A DNA stretch of 28,544 bases. Source: JAITWT01 sp964439605 (GTDB lineage Bacteria > Pseudomonadota > Gammaproteobacteria > Burkholderiales > Burkholderiaceae_C). The first letter of the stretch is position 1, and each line of letters begins with the position of its first letter. The position numbers and the translations under genes were made by a program. Below the pieces are notes generated by a model that was not told where the DNA came from, searched no databases, and worked only from the letters and a program-made list of their open reading frames with translations. Where the stretch lies: positions 1 to 28,544 of the forward strand of contig CAYTPC010000025.1 in assembly GCA_964439605.1 (NCBI GenBank), read 5' to 3'. This document shows positions 1-7,408 of this stretch, piece by piece.

Positions 1-1319
1 ATGTACACGTGATTGGCGATGCCCGCGGCGTGCGCGTCGCGCAGCACCTGCTCCATATCCTCGACTCGGGTGCCTTTGTCCATCAGGTCGAGTATGCGCT
101 GCGAGCCGCTTTCCACGCCCCATAGCAGATATTTGCAGCCCGACCGCGCCATTTTGCGCAGGATTTCGGGCTTGAACGCCTTGTTGGGCTTGGCCAGCGC
201 GTAGTACGCAATGTCCAGTCCGGAGGCGATGATGGCATCGGCCAGGTTGTCGAAGTGGCCCGGCGCGATCATTTCATCGACGAATGAAAAATGCCGCACG
301 CCTTGCGCGACCATGGCGCGCAGGATTTCGATGACCTGCTCCAGCCCGTGCAGCCGGTAGGTCAGCCCGGCCGACATGTAATGCACGCAGAAGGTGCAGC
401 GGCGCCAGTAGCAGCCGCGCGAAAGCAGCAGCGGCACCACGGGCTTGGGCGAGTAGTAGTCGGGCAGATGGAGGTCGGAAAAATCGGGCGTGCCGCCGTA
501 GGCGTCGATGTCGCGCCGGTACTCCGACGTGTTGCGCGCCACCTGCCCGTCCCGCCAGAACACCGCGCCGGATACGCTCTCGGGCGAGCCGTCTTGCTCC
601 AGCAGCTTTTTGAGCGGTTCCTCGCCGTCGCCGTCGATGATGACGTCGGCCGATTCGGGGTACCAGCGCAGGAAGTTTTCCGCGCCCGCGGTAAAGCAAC
701 TGCCGCCGAAAAACACCTTCTTGCCGGTTTGCTGGCGCAGCAAGCGCCCGAACAGCGCGCCGGCGGCCAGTTGCTGGTTGAAGATCATCGAAATGCCGTA
801 ACAGTCGGCCGGCTCGCGGGTGATTTGTTGCAGCGCCTGAGCCAGCAGCGGGTCGAGCGCCGCGCCGGGCTTCCAGGCGTCCGCCGCGCGGGTCAGGTGC
901 TCGCTGACGATGTTGGTCAGCGTGGCCAGCAGGCCGCCGTAGCGGTCGTAAGCGGCGGCGTCCTGATAAAAATCCTCCGCGCTCTTGCCGCGCATGAAAT
1001 CCGGGATTTTCAGCAGTTCTTCCAGTTTTGTTTCGCCCATCAAGTGCGGGGGGAAGCTCATCGAGCCTTCGCGCAGCATCTCGAACACCCGGCTATAGCA
1101 CCAGATGTTCAGGTCGAGCACCTTGACTTGCCACTGTGGCAATTCGCGCTCGATATAGCCCTTGAGCATGGTCGAACCGAGCGGTGGTGAAGTCGGCACC
1201 GTCAGCGGCGGATAGATCAGCAGCAGTTTGCGCTTGGCGCCGGATGCGGGCGTGGACGGTGCGGGCTGGCCGCCCGGTTTTTGAAAGACGACTCGGATTG
1301 GGTGTTGCTGCGTTGGCAT
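1..1319 (-). CDS. B12-binding domain radical SAM protein, 3' end outside the window
   Basis: About 439 N-terminal residues are visible, read without interruption from ATG at 1319 to the window edge. After a Pro/Gln-rich start, residues ~33-200 look like the N-terminal Rossmann-type cobalamin-binding domain of this class (KLLLIYPPL near the start, later a VFFGGSCF strand-turn). The radical SAM core begins near residue 300 with Cys303, Cys308 and Cys311 in RGCYWRRCTFC. This is a CX4CX2C spacing rather than the textbook CX3CX2C. Downstream, VDEMIAP and GVESGSQRILDLMDKG match strands of the radical SAM barrel. Such proteins usually do methyl transfer or ring and chain rearrangements in secondary metabolite or peptide maturation; the substrate here cannot be read. 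The gene is preceded by a perfect 7-bp hairpin (1335-1351), and no strong ribosome binding site is visible. Family confident, function unknown. Confidence 0.85.
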   Translation of the reverse strand, partial: MPTQQHPIRVVFQKPGGQPAPSTPASGAKRKLLLIYPPLTVPTSPPLGSTMLKGYIERELPQWQVKVLDLNIWCYSRVFEMLREGSMSFPPHLMGETKLEELLKIPDFMRGKSAEDFYQDAAAYDRYGGLLATLTNIVSEHLTRAADAWKPGAALDPLLAQALQQITREPADCYGISMIFNQQLAAGALFGRLLRQQTGKKVFFGGSCFTAGAENFLRWYPESADVIIDGDGEEPLKKLLEQDGSPESVSGAVFWRDGQVARNTSEYRRDIDAYGGTPDFSDLHLPDYYSPKPVVPLLLSRGCYWRRCTFCVHYMSAGLTYRLHGLEQVIEILRAMVAQGVRHFSFVDEMIAPGHFDNLADAIIASGLDIAYYALAKPNKAFKPEILRKMARSGCKYLLWGVESGSQRILDLMDKGTRVEDMEQVLRDAHAAGIANHVY

Positions 1320-1334
1320 GATTTCACAAATGCT

Positions 1335-1351
1335 GCGGCTGTGACAGCCGC
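1335..1351 (-). promoter_or_regulatory. Hairpin in the 5' region of the radical SAM gene
   Basis: GCGGCTG (1335-1341) and CAGCCGC (1345-1351) are perfect complements around a 3-base loop. The element ends 16 bases before the ATG of the radical SAM gene on the minus strand, where no clear Shine-Dalgarno sequence is present. It may influence translation. On the plus strand a short T run follows eight bases later (1360-1364), but no plus-strand gene ends here. Confidence 0.35.
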
Positions 1352-1431
1352 GCCGGATGATTTTTAGAACGGTTTTGATTCAAGTTCCGGCACTTGCTCG
1401 CATCGCGAGAAAACGAAAAGACCAAACAATG

Positions 1432-1458
1432 AAGTCCGCCCTTTCAAGGGGAGGACTT
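1432..1458 (-). terminator. Weak candidate terminator of the lipoprotein unit
   Basis: AAGTCC and GGACTT arms, plus an inner CCC/GGG, form a stem with one mismatch and a 7-base loop, about 170 bases after the lipoprotein stop. On the minus strand it is followed by a T-rich but interrupted tail (CATTGTTTGGTCTTTTCG), so termination strength is doubtful. Confidence 0.35.
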
Positions 1459-1508
1459 GGATGGGAATGGGGTTACCTGCACACTCGATTATTGTCGAGG
1501 AGGTGTGG

Positions 1509-1613
1509 ATTGGGCCGAGCCACAGACGATGCCCAACATCCGGGATTACACCGATGGCATCCGGTGCGTATAAGCACGCTCAACGTTGGGCACCGCCTGC
1601 GGTTCAGCCCAAT
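1509..1613 (-). repeat. Long imperfect inverted repeat, 29-base arms
   Basis: Arms at 1509-1537 and 1585-1613 are each 29 bases and match at 24 positions when one is reverse-complemented. The 47-base centre contains two smaller hairpins (CACCG/CGGTG and GTGC/GCAC). Read as minus-strand RNA, four of the five mismatches become G-U pairs and one is A-C. Read as plus-strand RNA they are mismatches. The element starts 13 bases behind the lipoprotein stop codon. It lacks a U tail, so it is not an ordinary intrinsic terminator. It could be a 3' UTR structure, a small RNA or a palindromic repeat element. Confidence 0.6.
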
Positions 1614-1626
1614 CGATATGGGCTTG

Positions 1627-2610
1627 CTATGGCGATGTAACTTTGACGATCCGGTGTCTATTCGCGACCGCGATGACTTTGCAGTCGCGGCTTGCCGCAA
1701 GACTAACCCATTCCTTCCAAACGTCGGTTTTGTCGGTTTCGATGGAAGCCGTCCATGGGTGCGCCCCCACGACGGCCATGTGTCCGGAGGCGTCCATCGT
1801 GGCCATGCAATCAGCCCCGTTGGCCCGCAATTTCGTTCCTGCTGGCACCGCAGGCGCTTGAATTGAAACCGCTTTCCACGGTGATGGCGACCAGCGGCGT
1901 GGGCCCATGTCCTCGTAGTAGCCATCGTTTTTGTCTTGGTAGATTCCTTCGCCGGAGGTCTCGAAATCCATTCCCCGGGCCGTGACGGTGATGGCGTGCT
2001 CGGCACGGCAGCACGTTTGTGCATGAAGCCAAGTTGGCGAGCATCCTTCCCAAACGGCGAGCGTCTGATCGACGCCCCCGGTCACAATCTGTCCGCCCGT
2101 CAGTTCCGCAATGCTGGCGATGCCACGGGACATATATTCGCCCACGGATATAGGTTGATTCTTATATTTTGGATCATTCGCCTGGTCGAGGCCCGGTCCT
2201 TTCGGCAACCCTTCACACGCCGCCAGCACCTTTCCTGCGCTACCGATCCTCCACCACGGAACCACCGGGGTACGCGACTGCCTCTGCCCGCCCACGAGCA
2301 GCGATCCATCTGCCGCCCAGCCGAAGGCCCCAACACGATAGCTGGGGACATGCCAGATGCCATCTTTTCCATTCCAGTTCCACCAGCGCACGATCGTGGG
2401 ATCGTCTTCATTTGTTCCCCAGTCGTCGATAGCCGCTGCAATGGCGCGGCCATCCGGTGAAATTGACACTTTGCTGACCTGTCCATCGTTGATGGCAATG
2501 TCGCTCGTGTTGCAGGAGCAGAGCATGCCGGCGGTCAGGACGAGGATCGCTGCCGTAGTCCAACGATGACGTGGCGTTCGTGATTCTGCAGCTGGCGGTG
2601 CAGCGATCAT
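1627..2610 (-). CDS. Predicted lipoprotein with WD40/beta-propeller-like sequence
   Basis: A 327-residue protein. I chose the ATG at 2610 because its ATGA overlaps the TGA of the upstream gene and a GGAAGG site lies just ahead; an in-frame ATG five codons earlier (2625) is less likely. Residues ~17-32 form a hydrophobic signal segment ending in L-C-S before Cys33, a plausible lipobox, so the product should be exported and lipid-anchored. The rest is rich in Trp, Gly and Asp with repeats of the type VSISPDGRAIAAA, FGWAADGSLLVGG, VDQTLAVWEG and MDASGHMAVVG. These resemble blades of a WD40-like propeller, a fold used for protein contacts. No catalytic residues are evident and I do not recognise a named family. 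It is probably translationally coupled to the gene before it. Confidence 0.7.
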   Translation of the reverse strand: MIAAPPAAESRTPRHRWTTAAILVLTAGMLCSCNTSDIAINDGQVSKVSISPDGRAIAAAIDDWGTNEDDPTIVRWWNWNGKDGIWHVPSYRVGAFGWAADGSLLVGGQRQSRTPVVPWWRIGSAGKVLAACEGLPKGPGLDQANDPKYKNQPISVGEYMSRGIASIAELTGGQIVTGGVDQTLAVWEGCSPTWLHAQTCCRAEHAITVTARGMDFETSGEGIYQDKNDGYYEDMGPRRWSPSPWKAVSIQAPAVPAGTKLRANGADCMATMDASGHMAVVGAHPWTASIETDKTDVWKEWVSLAASRDCKVIAVANRHRIVKVTSP

Positions 2611-3638
2611 TGTTTTGCCTTCCAATCTATATTTTCAAAGGCCATACGATATACATCAGAGAAAAACATGAAAGTTAGTGCGTTGCTGCGTACTTTACCC
2701 CATTCGATGCTTTTCATTTTTGTCCGAAATGCCCATTCGGATGCAAGTTTTGCAGTATTCCCTGGTTCCTTCATGTGCTGCGTCACCGCATCTAAAAAGA
2801 CACGGTATCGATCCTCGCCCAAGTTCCAACGCATATAGCCAAGACCGGGGTGATTCCCTTCGACCTGACCTACATTCTCGAGAAAATAGGCAGACGTTAG
2901 CTGCAGAGTCAATTCGTAGAAGCGGGGCGTTGGTGTGACCTTGTACCCGCCTCTTTCCTTATCTTCCTCAACACGAATCGCTGCATTAATCTGTGCAGCC
3001 ATGCCAGGCCTGACCTGATTGGCACGCGCAAAAAATTGAGTTTCATGGGCCGGAACCCATGATTCATATGTCTGAACTTCGTTGTCCTGACCTTCATGAG
3101 ATATGTAGTAACAGAAATGATCAAGACCGACGAAGTTGTAGAAAAAATACGTTCGCCACAGGGTGCGGGCCTGTTCCTTGGTCGTCACATCCCAGTGAAA
3201 GTGCAGGTCGTGCTTTTCGTCCTGAAGCCATCCCTCCTTCACTGCCACTCCGAGCCGCTGCCATGGTGGAATGCCTACCCCACCTTCCGAAGCCCACGAA
3301 CGGTAGGCGTCCTCGAAGAAATCCTTCGGCACTGATCTCAATGGATTGTTTTGCATTGCACCCACTGCACCAACTTCTCCAAGATGCGCCTCGGAAGTGT
3401 AACGTTCATAGATGGATGTGACGGCAGGCGCTCGACCTGCCCCTATATCTTTGAAAAGCTCCTGTGCGCGGTATCGGGCGGTTTTGACACCTGCCGCGAG
3501 AACCTCATCCCGACGCGCCTGATCTATCGTTGAGCGAAACGACGCAGCGACTTCACTGAAAAATGTTAACTTGGCTGGCTTGGGTTCATCGCCTGGCCTG
3601 TCCGGTTGCTTCGCTTTGAACCAGTCAAAAAATCCCAT
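2607..3638 (-). CDS. Protein of unknown function, coupled to a lipoprotein gene
   Basis: A 343-residue protein starting MGFFDWFKAKQ, with a good AGGAG site six bases before the ATG. No signal peptide or membrane segment is visible. The N-terminus is amphipathic and followed by a Pro/Lys-rich linker. The body is rich in Trp, Tyr and Phe (FHWDVTTKEQARTLWRTYFFYNFVGLDHFCYYIS), suggesting a compact helical fold. I do not recognise the family. By eye its DNA is less GC-rich than the flanking metabolic genes, which would fit later acquisition. It overlaps the lipoprotein gene by four bases (ATGA), so the two are probably one functional unit. An effector/partner or envelope-associated pair is conceivable but nothing proves it. 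Confidence 0.75.
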   Translation of the reverse strand: MGFFDWFKAKQPDRPGDEPKPAKLTFFSEVAASFRSTIDQARRDEVLAAGVKTARYRAQELFKDIGAGRAPAVTSIYERYTSEAHLGEVGAVGAMQNNPLRSVPKDFFEDAYRSWASEGGVGIPPWQRLGVAVKEGWLQDEKHDLHFHWDVTTKEQARTLWRTYFFYNFVGLDHFCYYISHEGQDNEVQTYESWVPAHETQFFARANQVRPGMAAQINAAIRVEEDKERGGYKVTPTPRFYELTLQLTSAYFLENVGQVEGNHPGLGYMRWNLGEDRYRVFLDAVTQHMKEPGNTAKLASEWAFRTKMKSIEWGKVRSNALTFMFFSDVYRMAFENIDWKAKQ

Positions 3639-3673
3639 GCTGCGCTCCTATTGATTTTCAAAACAATATAAAA

Positions 3674-3691
3674 CAGCCTGCCATCAGGCTG
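3674..3691 (-). terminator. Candidate intrinsic terminator upstream of the unknown gene
   Basis: On the minus strand CAGCCTG and CAGGCTG pair perfectly around a 4-base loop and are followed by TTTTATATTGTTTT. This has the form of an intrinsic terminator for a minus-strand transcript coming from 3700 onward, and it lies about 35 bases before the start of the gene at 3638. No intact gene is seen upstream, so it may serve a decayed gene or limit read-through. Confidence 0.45.
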
Positions 3692-4117
3692 ACGAAATGC
3701 AATCTCCAAGTGTGGAAGGAAGACGACCTCATAGAACGATCCGCTAGCATTTTTTCTCAAAGCCGCACAACCGGATGCCTGCATTGAGTTGTTACCACTG
3801 TTGAGCCGAACCTGCACGCTCCGTTACCCCGTCGCCAGTGTTTGCAGTTCATCCAGCTATGCGGCGGCCGCGTCGTTTTCGAGCAGCGAGGGCAGGCGGT
3901 AGATGCCGTGTGGACCCTGCCGCGACACCTCCTCAGTGACGCAGGCGCCGTACCGTGCCTTCATCGTCCCGGCCCTTTGGCGACGAACACCTTGAGCGCC
4001 TCACATCCGGCCCCGAAAAGATGCCCGCGCGGCTCCGTACAAACCATGAGCAGGCTCCAAGGTGGGAGCCTTCATGGGGCAGGGAATGGATCTGAACGGC
4101 GGCCTGAATCAATGATT

Positions 4118-4149
4118 ATCGATCCGGTACACTTGATAAATCGATCCGG
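4118..4149 (+). promoter_or_regulatory. Two direct repeats, candidate operator of the propionyl-CoA operon
   Basis: ATCGATCCGG occurs at 4118-4127 and again at 4140-4149, 22 bases apart start to start. That is two helical turns, placing both copies on one DNA face. They flank a TTGATA that could act as a -35 box. The pair lies 53-85 bases before the mutase start codon. The same 10 bases occur at 16067-16076 in another promoter region. The regulator is unknown. Confidence 0.45.
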
Positions 4150-4202
4150 ATTCTCTGGGAAAAATCCTTTCACGATCTCGAAACTGAAGAGCACGGCAGC
4201 CC

Positions 4203-6365
4203 ATGAGTAACACAACCGAACCACGATTCCAATTCGCCAGTCTCGATGCCTGGACCAAGGCGGCGGCCAAATCGATACCCGGTGGCGATGTGAGTGCACT
4301 GGATTGGATTACGCCCGACGGCATTCGCGTCAAGCCGCTCTATACGGCGGCTGATTTGAAGGAACTGAAGTACACCGACACGCTGCCGGGTTTCGAGCCC
4401 TACCTGCGCGGCCCGCAGGCGACGATGTATGCGGTGCGGCCGTGGACCATCCGCCAATACGCCGGCTTTTCAACCGCCGAAGAGTCTAATGCCTTCTACC
4501 GCAAGGCGCTGGCTGCGGGCGGGCAGGGCGTGTCGGTAGCCTTCGATCTGGCGACGCACCGCGGCTACGACTCCGACCATCCACGCGTGACCGGCGACGT
4601 GGGCAAGGCGGGCGTGGCAATCGATTCGGTCGAGGACATGAAGATCCTGTTCGACCAGATCCCGCTGGACAAAGTCAGCGTTTCCATGACGATGAACGGC
4701 GCGGTGCTGCCGGTGCTGGCGGGCTACGTGGTCGCCGCCGAGGAGCAGGGCGTTGCGCAAGACCAGCTTTCCGGGACCATCCAGAACGACATCCTCAAGG
4801 AGTTCATGGTCCGCAACACCTACATCTACCCGCCCGGGCCGAGCATGCGGATCATCGGCGACATCATCGAGTACACGGCGAAAAATATGCCGAAGTTCAA
4901 CTCGATCTCGATTTCGGGCTATCACATGCAGGAGGCGGGCGCCAATCAGGCGCTGGAGCTGGCCTTTACGCTGGCCGACGGCAAGGAGTACGTGAAAACG
5001 GCGCTGGCCAAGGGGCTGGACGTGGACGACTTCGCCGGGCGGCTTTCGTTTTTCTGGGCGGTTGGCATGAACTTCTATCTGGAAGTCGCCAAGATGCGCG
5101 CCGCGCGCCTGTTGTGGTGCCGGATCATGAAAGACTTCGGCGCCAAAAAGCCCAAGAGCCTGATGTTGCGCACGCACAGCCAGACTTCGGGCTGGAGCCT
5201 GACCGAGCAAGACCCGTACAACAACGTGGTGCGTACCACGATTGAGGCAATGGCCGCAGTCTTCGGCGGCACGCAGTCACTGCACACCAACAGCTTCGAC
5301 GAGGCGATTGCGCTGCCCACCGAGTTTTCCTCCCGCATTGCGCGCAACACGCAGCTCATCATTCAGGAAGAAACGCACATCACCAGCGTGATCGACCCCT
5401 GGGCCGGCAGCTACATGATGGAAAAGCTCACGCAGGACATGATGGATGCCGCCTGGGCCATCATCGAGGAGGTCGAGGCGATGGGCGGGATGACCAAGGC
5501 GGTCGATTCGGGCTGGGCCAAGCTCAAGATCGAAGCGGCCGCCGCCGAGAAGCAGGCGCGCATTGATTCGGGCAAGGACGTGATCGTCGGCGTGAACAAG
5601 TACAAGCTCAAGAATGAAGACGCAATCGAGATTCTTGAAGTGGACAACGTCCGGGTGCGCGAGCAGCAGATCGCGCGCCTGAAGGCCGTGCGCGCCGCGC
5701 GTGACGGCGCCAAGGTGCAGGCCGCGCTCGATGCGCTGACCGAGGCGGCGCGTTCGGGCCAGGGCAACCTGCTCGGCCTGAGCATCGAGGCGGTGCGCCT
5801 GCGCGCCACCGTGGGGGAGGTTTCCGACGCGCTGGAAAAGGTCTTTGGCCGCCACCGCGCCGATACGCAAAAGGTGACGGGCGTGTACGCAGCCGCTTAT
5901 GAGGGCGCCGAGGGCTGGGACAGGCTCAAGGCCGAGATCGACGAATTCGCCAGAACCGAAGGCCGTCGCCCGCGCGTGATGGTCGCCAAGCTCGGGCAGG
6001 ACGGACACGATCGCGGTGCGAAGGTGGTGGCGACCGCCCTGGCCGATCTGGGTTTTGACGTGGACATCGGCCCGCTGTTCCAGACGCCCGCTGAATGCGC
6101 GCGCCAGGCAATCGAAAACGACGTGCACGCGGTCGGCATCTCGACGCTCGCGGCGGGGCACAAGACGCTGGTGCCCGCCATCATCGAAGAATTGAAAAAG
6201 CAGGGCGCGGACGACGTGGTGGTCTTCGTCGGCGGCGTGATTCCGAGGCAGGACTACGAGTTTCTGCATCAGGCCGGGGTCAAGGGCATTTACGGTCCCG
6301 GCACACCAATTCCGGCCTGCGCCAAGGATGTGCTGGAGCAAATCAGGGCGGGTTTGGCGGCTTGA
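4203..6365 (+). CDS. scpA: Methylmalonyl-CoA mutase (B12-dependent, single-chain type)
   Basis: A 720-residue enzyme of the usual length for the homodimeric, single-polypeptide mutase. It interconverts (R)-methylmalonyl-CoA and succinyl-CoA using adenosylcobalamin. The N-terminal catalytic barrel is intact (RPWTIRQYAGF, AFDLATHRGYDSDHPRV, SVSMTMNGAVLPV, RTHSQTSGWSLT). The C-terminal cobalamin domain carries the lower-ligand motif DGHDRG with His602, followed by the GG loop VFVGGVIPR. The ATG at 4203 gives a normal N-terminus; the ribosome site is weak (GAAGAG). It heads an operon containing meaB, pccB and pccA, which fixes its role in propionyl-CoA breakdown. All active-site regions I can recognise are present. 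Confidence 0.97.
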   Translation: MSNTTEPRFQFASLDAWTKAAAKSIPGGDVSALDWITPDGIRVKPLYTAADLKELKYTDTLPGFEPYLRGPQATMYAVRPWTIRQYAGFSTAEESNAFYRKALAAGGQGVSVAFDLATHRGYDSDHPRVTGDVGKAGVAIDSVEDMKILFDQIPLDKVSVSMTMNGAVLPVLAGYVVAAEEQGVAQDQLSGTIQNDILKEFMVRNTYIYPPGPSMRIIGDIIEYTAKNMPKFNSISISGYHMQEAGANQALELAFTLADGKEYVKTALAKGLDVDDFAGRLSFFWAVGMNFYLEVAKMRAARLLWCRIMKDFGAKKPKSLMLRTHSQTSGWSLTEQDPYNNVVRTTIEAMAAVFGGTQSLHTNSFDEAIALPTEFSSRIARNTQLIIQEETHITSVIDPWAGSYMMEKLTQDMMDAAWAIIEEVEAMGGMTKAVDSGWAKLKIEAAAAEKQARIDSGKDVIVGVNKYKLKNEDAIEILEVDNVRVREQQIARLKAVRAARDGAKVQAALDALTEAARSGQGNLLGLSIEAVRLRATVGEVSDALEKVFGRHRADTQKVTGVYAAAYEGAEGWDRLKAEIDEFARTEGRRPRVMVAKLGQDGHDRGAKVVATALADLGFDVDIGPLFQTPAECARQAIENDVHAVGISTLAAGHKTLVPAIIEELKKQGADDVVVFVGGVIPRQDYEFLHQAGVKGIYGPGTPIPACAKDVLEQIRAGLAA

Positions 6366-6398
6366 GGCTCTGGGTATGTACTAATCAATGGTGTGTAC

Positions 6399-6408
6399 CT
6401 TGATCAAG
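6399..6408. promoter_or_regulatory. 10-bp perfect palindrome between the mutase and NTF2-like genes
   Basis: CTTGATCAAG is a perfect palindrome 34 bases after the mutase stop and 35 bases before the next start. It could be a small operator or chance. No promoter boxes were found with confidence beside it. Confidence 0.2.
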
Positions 6409-6442
6409 AAACCAACCATGTCCAGTGAGCGCAGGTGCAAAA

Positions 6443-6841
6443 ATGGTTTCTTTTACTGATCCAATCAAACAGGAAATCTGGACCACCGTCCGCGCGATGA
6501 ACGACGCCTGGACCCGGGGCAACCCGGACGATCTTTCCAAATTCTTTCACCAGAACATGGTGGCCATCACCCCCACCGACCGTCACCGCCTGGATGGCCA
6601 GGCTGCGTGCGTCGCGGGTTGGAAGGGCTTTTGCAATGCGGCCCGCATTCATCGCTGGGAGGAAAAAGATCCGGTCATTCACGTCTACGGCGACTCGGCC
6701 GTGGTTGCGTATGACTTCGACGTGTCTTTCGATATGGGCGGCAACACCATCGACATGGGCGGCAGAGACATGTTCTTTTTCATCAAGGAAGGCCAGCGGT
6801 GGTGGGCGGTGGCTGATCAGTTTTCTCCGTATCCGGCTTGA
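6443..6841 (+). CDS. NTF2-like/SnoaL-type (DUF4440-like) protein
   Basis: A 132-residue protein with the alternating helix and strand pattern of the NTF2-like cone fold: an N-terminal helix (EIWTTVRAMNDAWTRGNPDDLSKFF), VAITPTDRHRLDGQAACVAGW, then a sheet ending RDMFFFIKEGQRWWAVADQFSPYP, typical of SnoaL/DUF4440 members. These are small hydrolase, isomerase or ligand-binding proteins; the substrate is not readable. I chose ATG 6443, which has AGG 8 bases upstream; an in-frame GTG at 6425 would add six residues. It sits between the mutase and meaB, an unusual insertion in the propionyl-CoA operon, and is followed at once by a VOC gene. Confidence 0.75.
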   Translation: MVSFTDPIKQEIWTTVRAMNDAWTRGNPDDLSKFFHQNMVAITPTDRHRLDGQAACVAGWKGFCNAARIHRWEEKDPVIHVYGDSAVVAYDFDVSFDMGGNTIDMGGRDMFFFIKEGQRWWAVADQFSPYPA

Positions 6842-6876
6842 CGATTGAATCGTTCGCCTCCATCAAGGAGCCTCCA

Positions 6877-7266
6877 ATGCTTGCCCAATCACTGTCTACC
6901 TGCATCGCTACCGACAAGGTGGTGGAGTCGCGCGATTTTTATGTGAAGCACTTTGGGGCCAAGGTCAGCTTCGATTGCGGCTGGTACGTGAATCTCGAAT
7001 TCGGCCAGGGTGCATCGCTTCAATTCATGACGCCGCAGCCCGGTCAGCCGGCCTGCAATCCCGCCGGCCTGACGTACAACTTCCGCGTTGCCGATGTCGA
7101 TGCCGAGTTCCAGGCGCTTGCGGCTGGCGGGCTGGACGCCATCATGCCGTTGGAGGACCATCCCTGGGGAGATCGCGGTTTCGCGGTGCAAGACCCGAAC
7201 GGGGTCGTTCTGTACATCTACTCCGACCGGGAGCCTGCTCCCGAGTTCAAGCAGTATTACAGGTGA
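6877..7266 (+). CDS. VOC (glyoxalase/bleomycin-resistance) superfamily protein
   Basis: A 129-residue protein with the paired beta-alpha-beta-beta-beta modules of the VOC fold: STCIATDKVVESRDFYVKHFGAKV, WYVNLEFGQGASLQFM, FRVADVDAEFQALAAGG and WGDRGFAVQDPNGVVLYIY. The last block (DPNGVVLYIY) is the hallmark C-terminal strand. The start at 6877 is supported by AAGGAG six bases ahead; the longer reading from TTG at 6838 overlaps the previous gene and lacks such a site. Members include glyoxalases, epimerases and antibiotic-binding proteins. It lacks close resemblance to the epimerase-like VOC gene at 12164, so a different job is likely. The NTF2-like gene just upstream may be its partner. Confidence 0.8.
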   Translation: MLAQSLSTCIATDKVVESRDFYVKHFGAKVSFDCGWYVNLEFGQGASLQFMTPQPGQPACNPAGLTYNFRVADVDAEFQALAAGGLDAIMPLEDHPWGDRGFAVQDPNGVVLYIYSDREPAPEFKQYYR

Positions 7267-7270
7267 CACC

Positions 7271-7393
7271 ATGCCCGCTGATCGCGCCGAAAAACTGCTC
7301 CAGGACATGCGTCTTCTTGACGAGACAGGTTTTGAGCTTGTGCAGGCGCCGCTCAAGGCGTCTTCGCCTGATGAACAGGGTCGGCGTGCGTGA
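7271..7393 (+). CDS. Possible 40-residue small protein
   Basis: ATG at 7271 follows the VOC stop by four bases, with AGGTGA ahead of it that overlaps that stop. The 40 codons give a charged peptide beginning MPADRAEKLLQDMRLL, with a probable amphipathic helix followed by a polar tail. No family is recognised. It could be a genuine small protein of the operon or chance coding potential. Confidence 0.35.
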   Translation: MPADRAEKLLQDMRLLDETGFELVQAPLKASSPDEQGRRA

Positions 7394-7408
7394 CGACAGG
7401 ATCTCGGG

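Larger units (their letters stand above)
1320..1626. other. Gene-free stretch packed with inverted repeats
   Basis: I see no credible gene in these 307 bases. On the minus strand they form the 3' region of the lipoprotein gene and the 5' region of the radical SAM gene. They hold a long imperfect inverted repeat (1509-1613) and small hairpins at 1484-1499, 1432-1458, 1397-1409 and 1335-1351. The minus strand is the only one on which both flanking genes are transcribed, so these structures would sit in their mRNA. Confidence 0.6.
3639..4202. other. Gene-free stretch with possible gene debris and an upstream control region
   Basis: No convincing intact gene in 564 bases. On the minus strand two short ORFs follow each other between about 4050 and 3862, joined by an ATGA overlap (MVCTEPRGHLFGAG... 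then MKARYGACVTEEVSRQ...). They read like protein pieces and may be remains of a lost gene. A hairpin with a T-rich tail at 3674-3691 could end such a transcript. The right end (4118-4149) holds two direct repeats ahead of the mutase gene. A perfect sigma-70 promoter is not visible. Confidence 0.4.

Noticed and set aside
291..1190. 299-codon plus-strand ORF opposite the radical SAM gene
   Set aside because: The minus strand carries clear radical SAM motifs in one unbroken frame; the plus ORF has none.
1473..2024. 183-codon minus-strand ORF over the lipoprotein end
   Set aside because: It is in a different frame from the lipoprotein, is Arg/Pro-rich, and runs through the inverted repeat.
3566..3817. 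83-codon minus-strand ORF upstream of the unknown gene
   Set aside because: It overlaps the start of a better-supported gene by about 70 bases, contains the terminator-like hairpin, and has no clear ribosome site. Its end reads partly protein-like, so it is not fully excluded.
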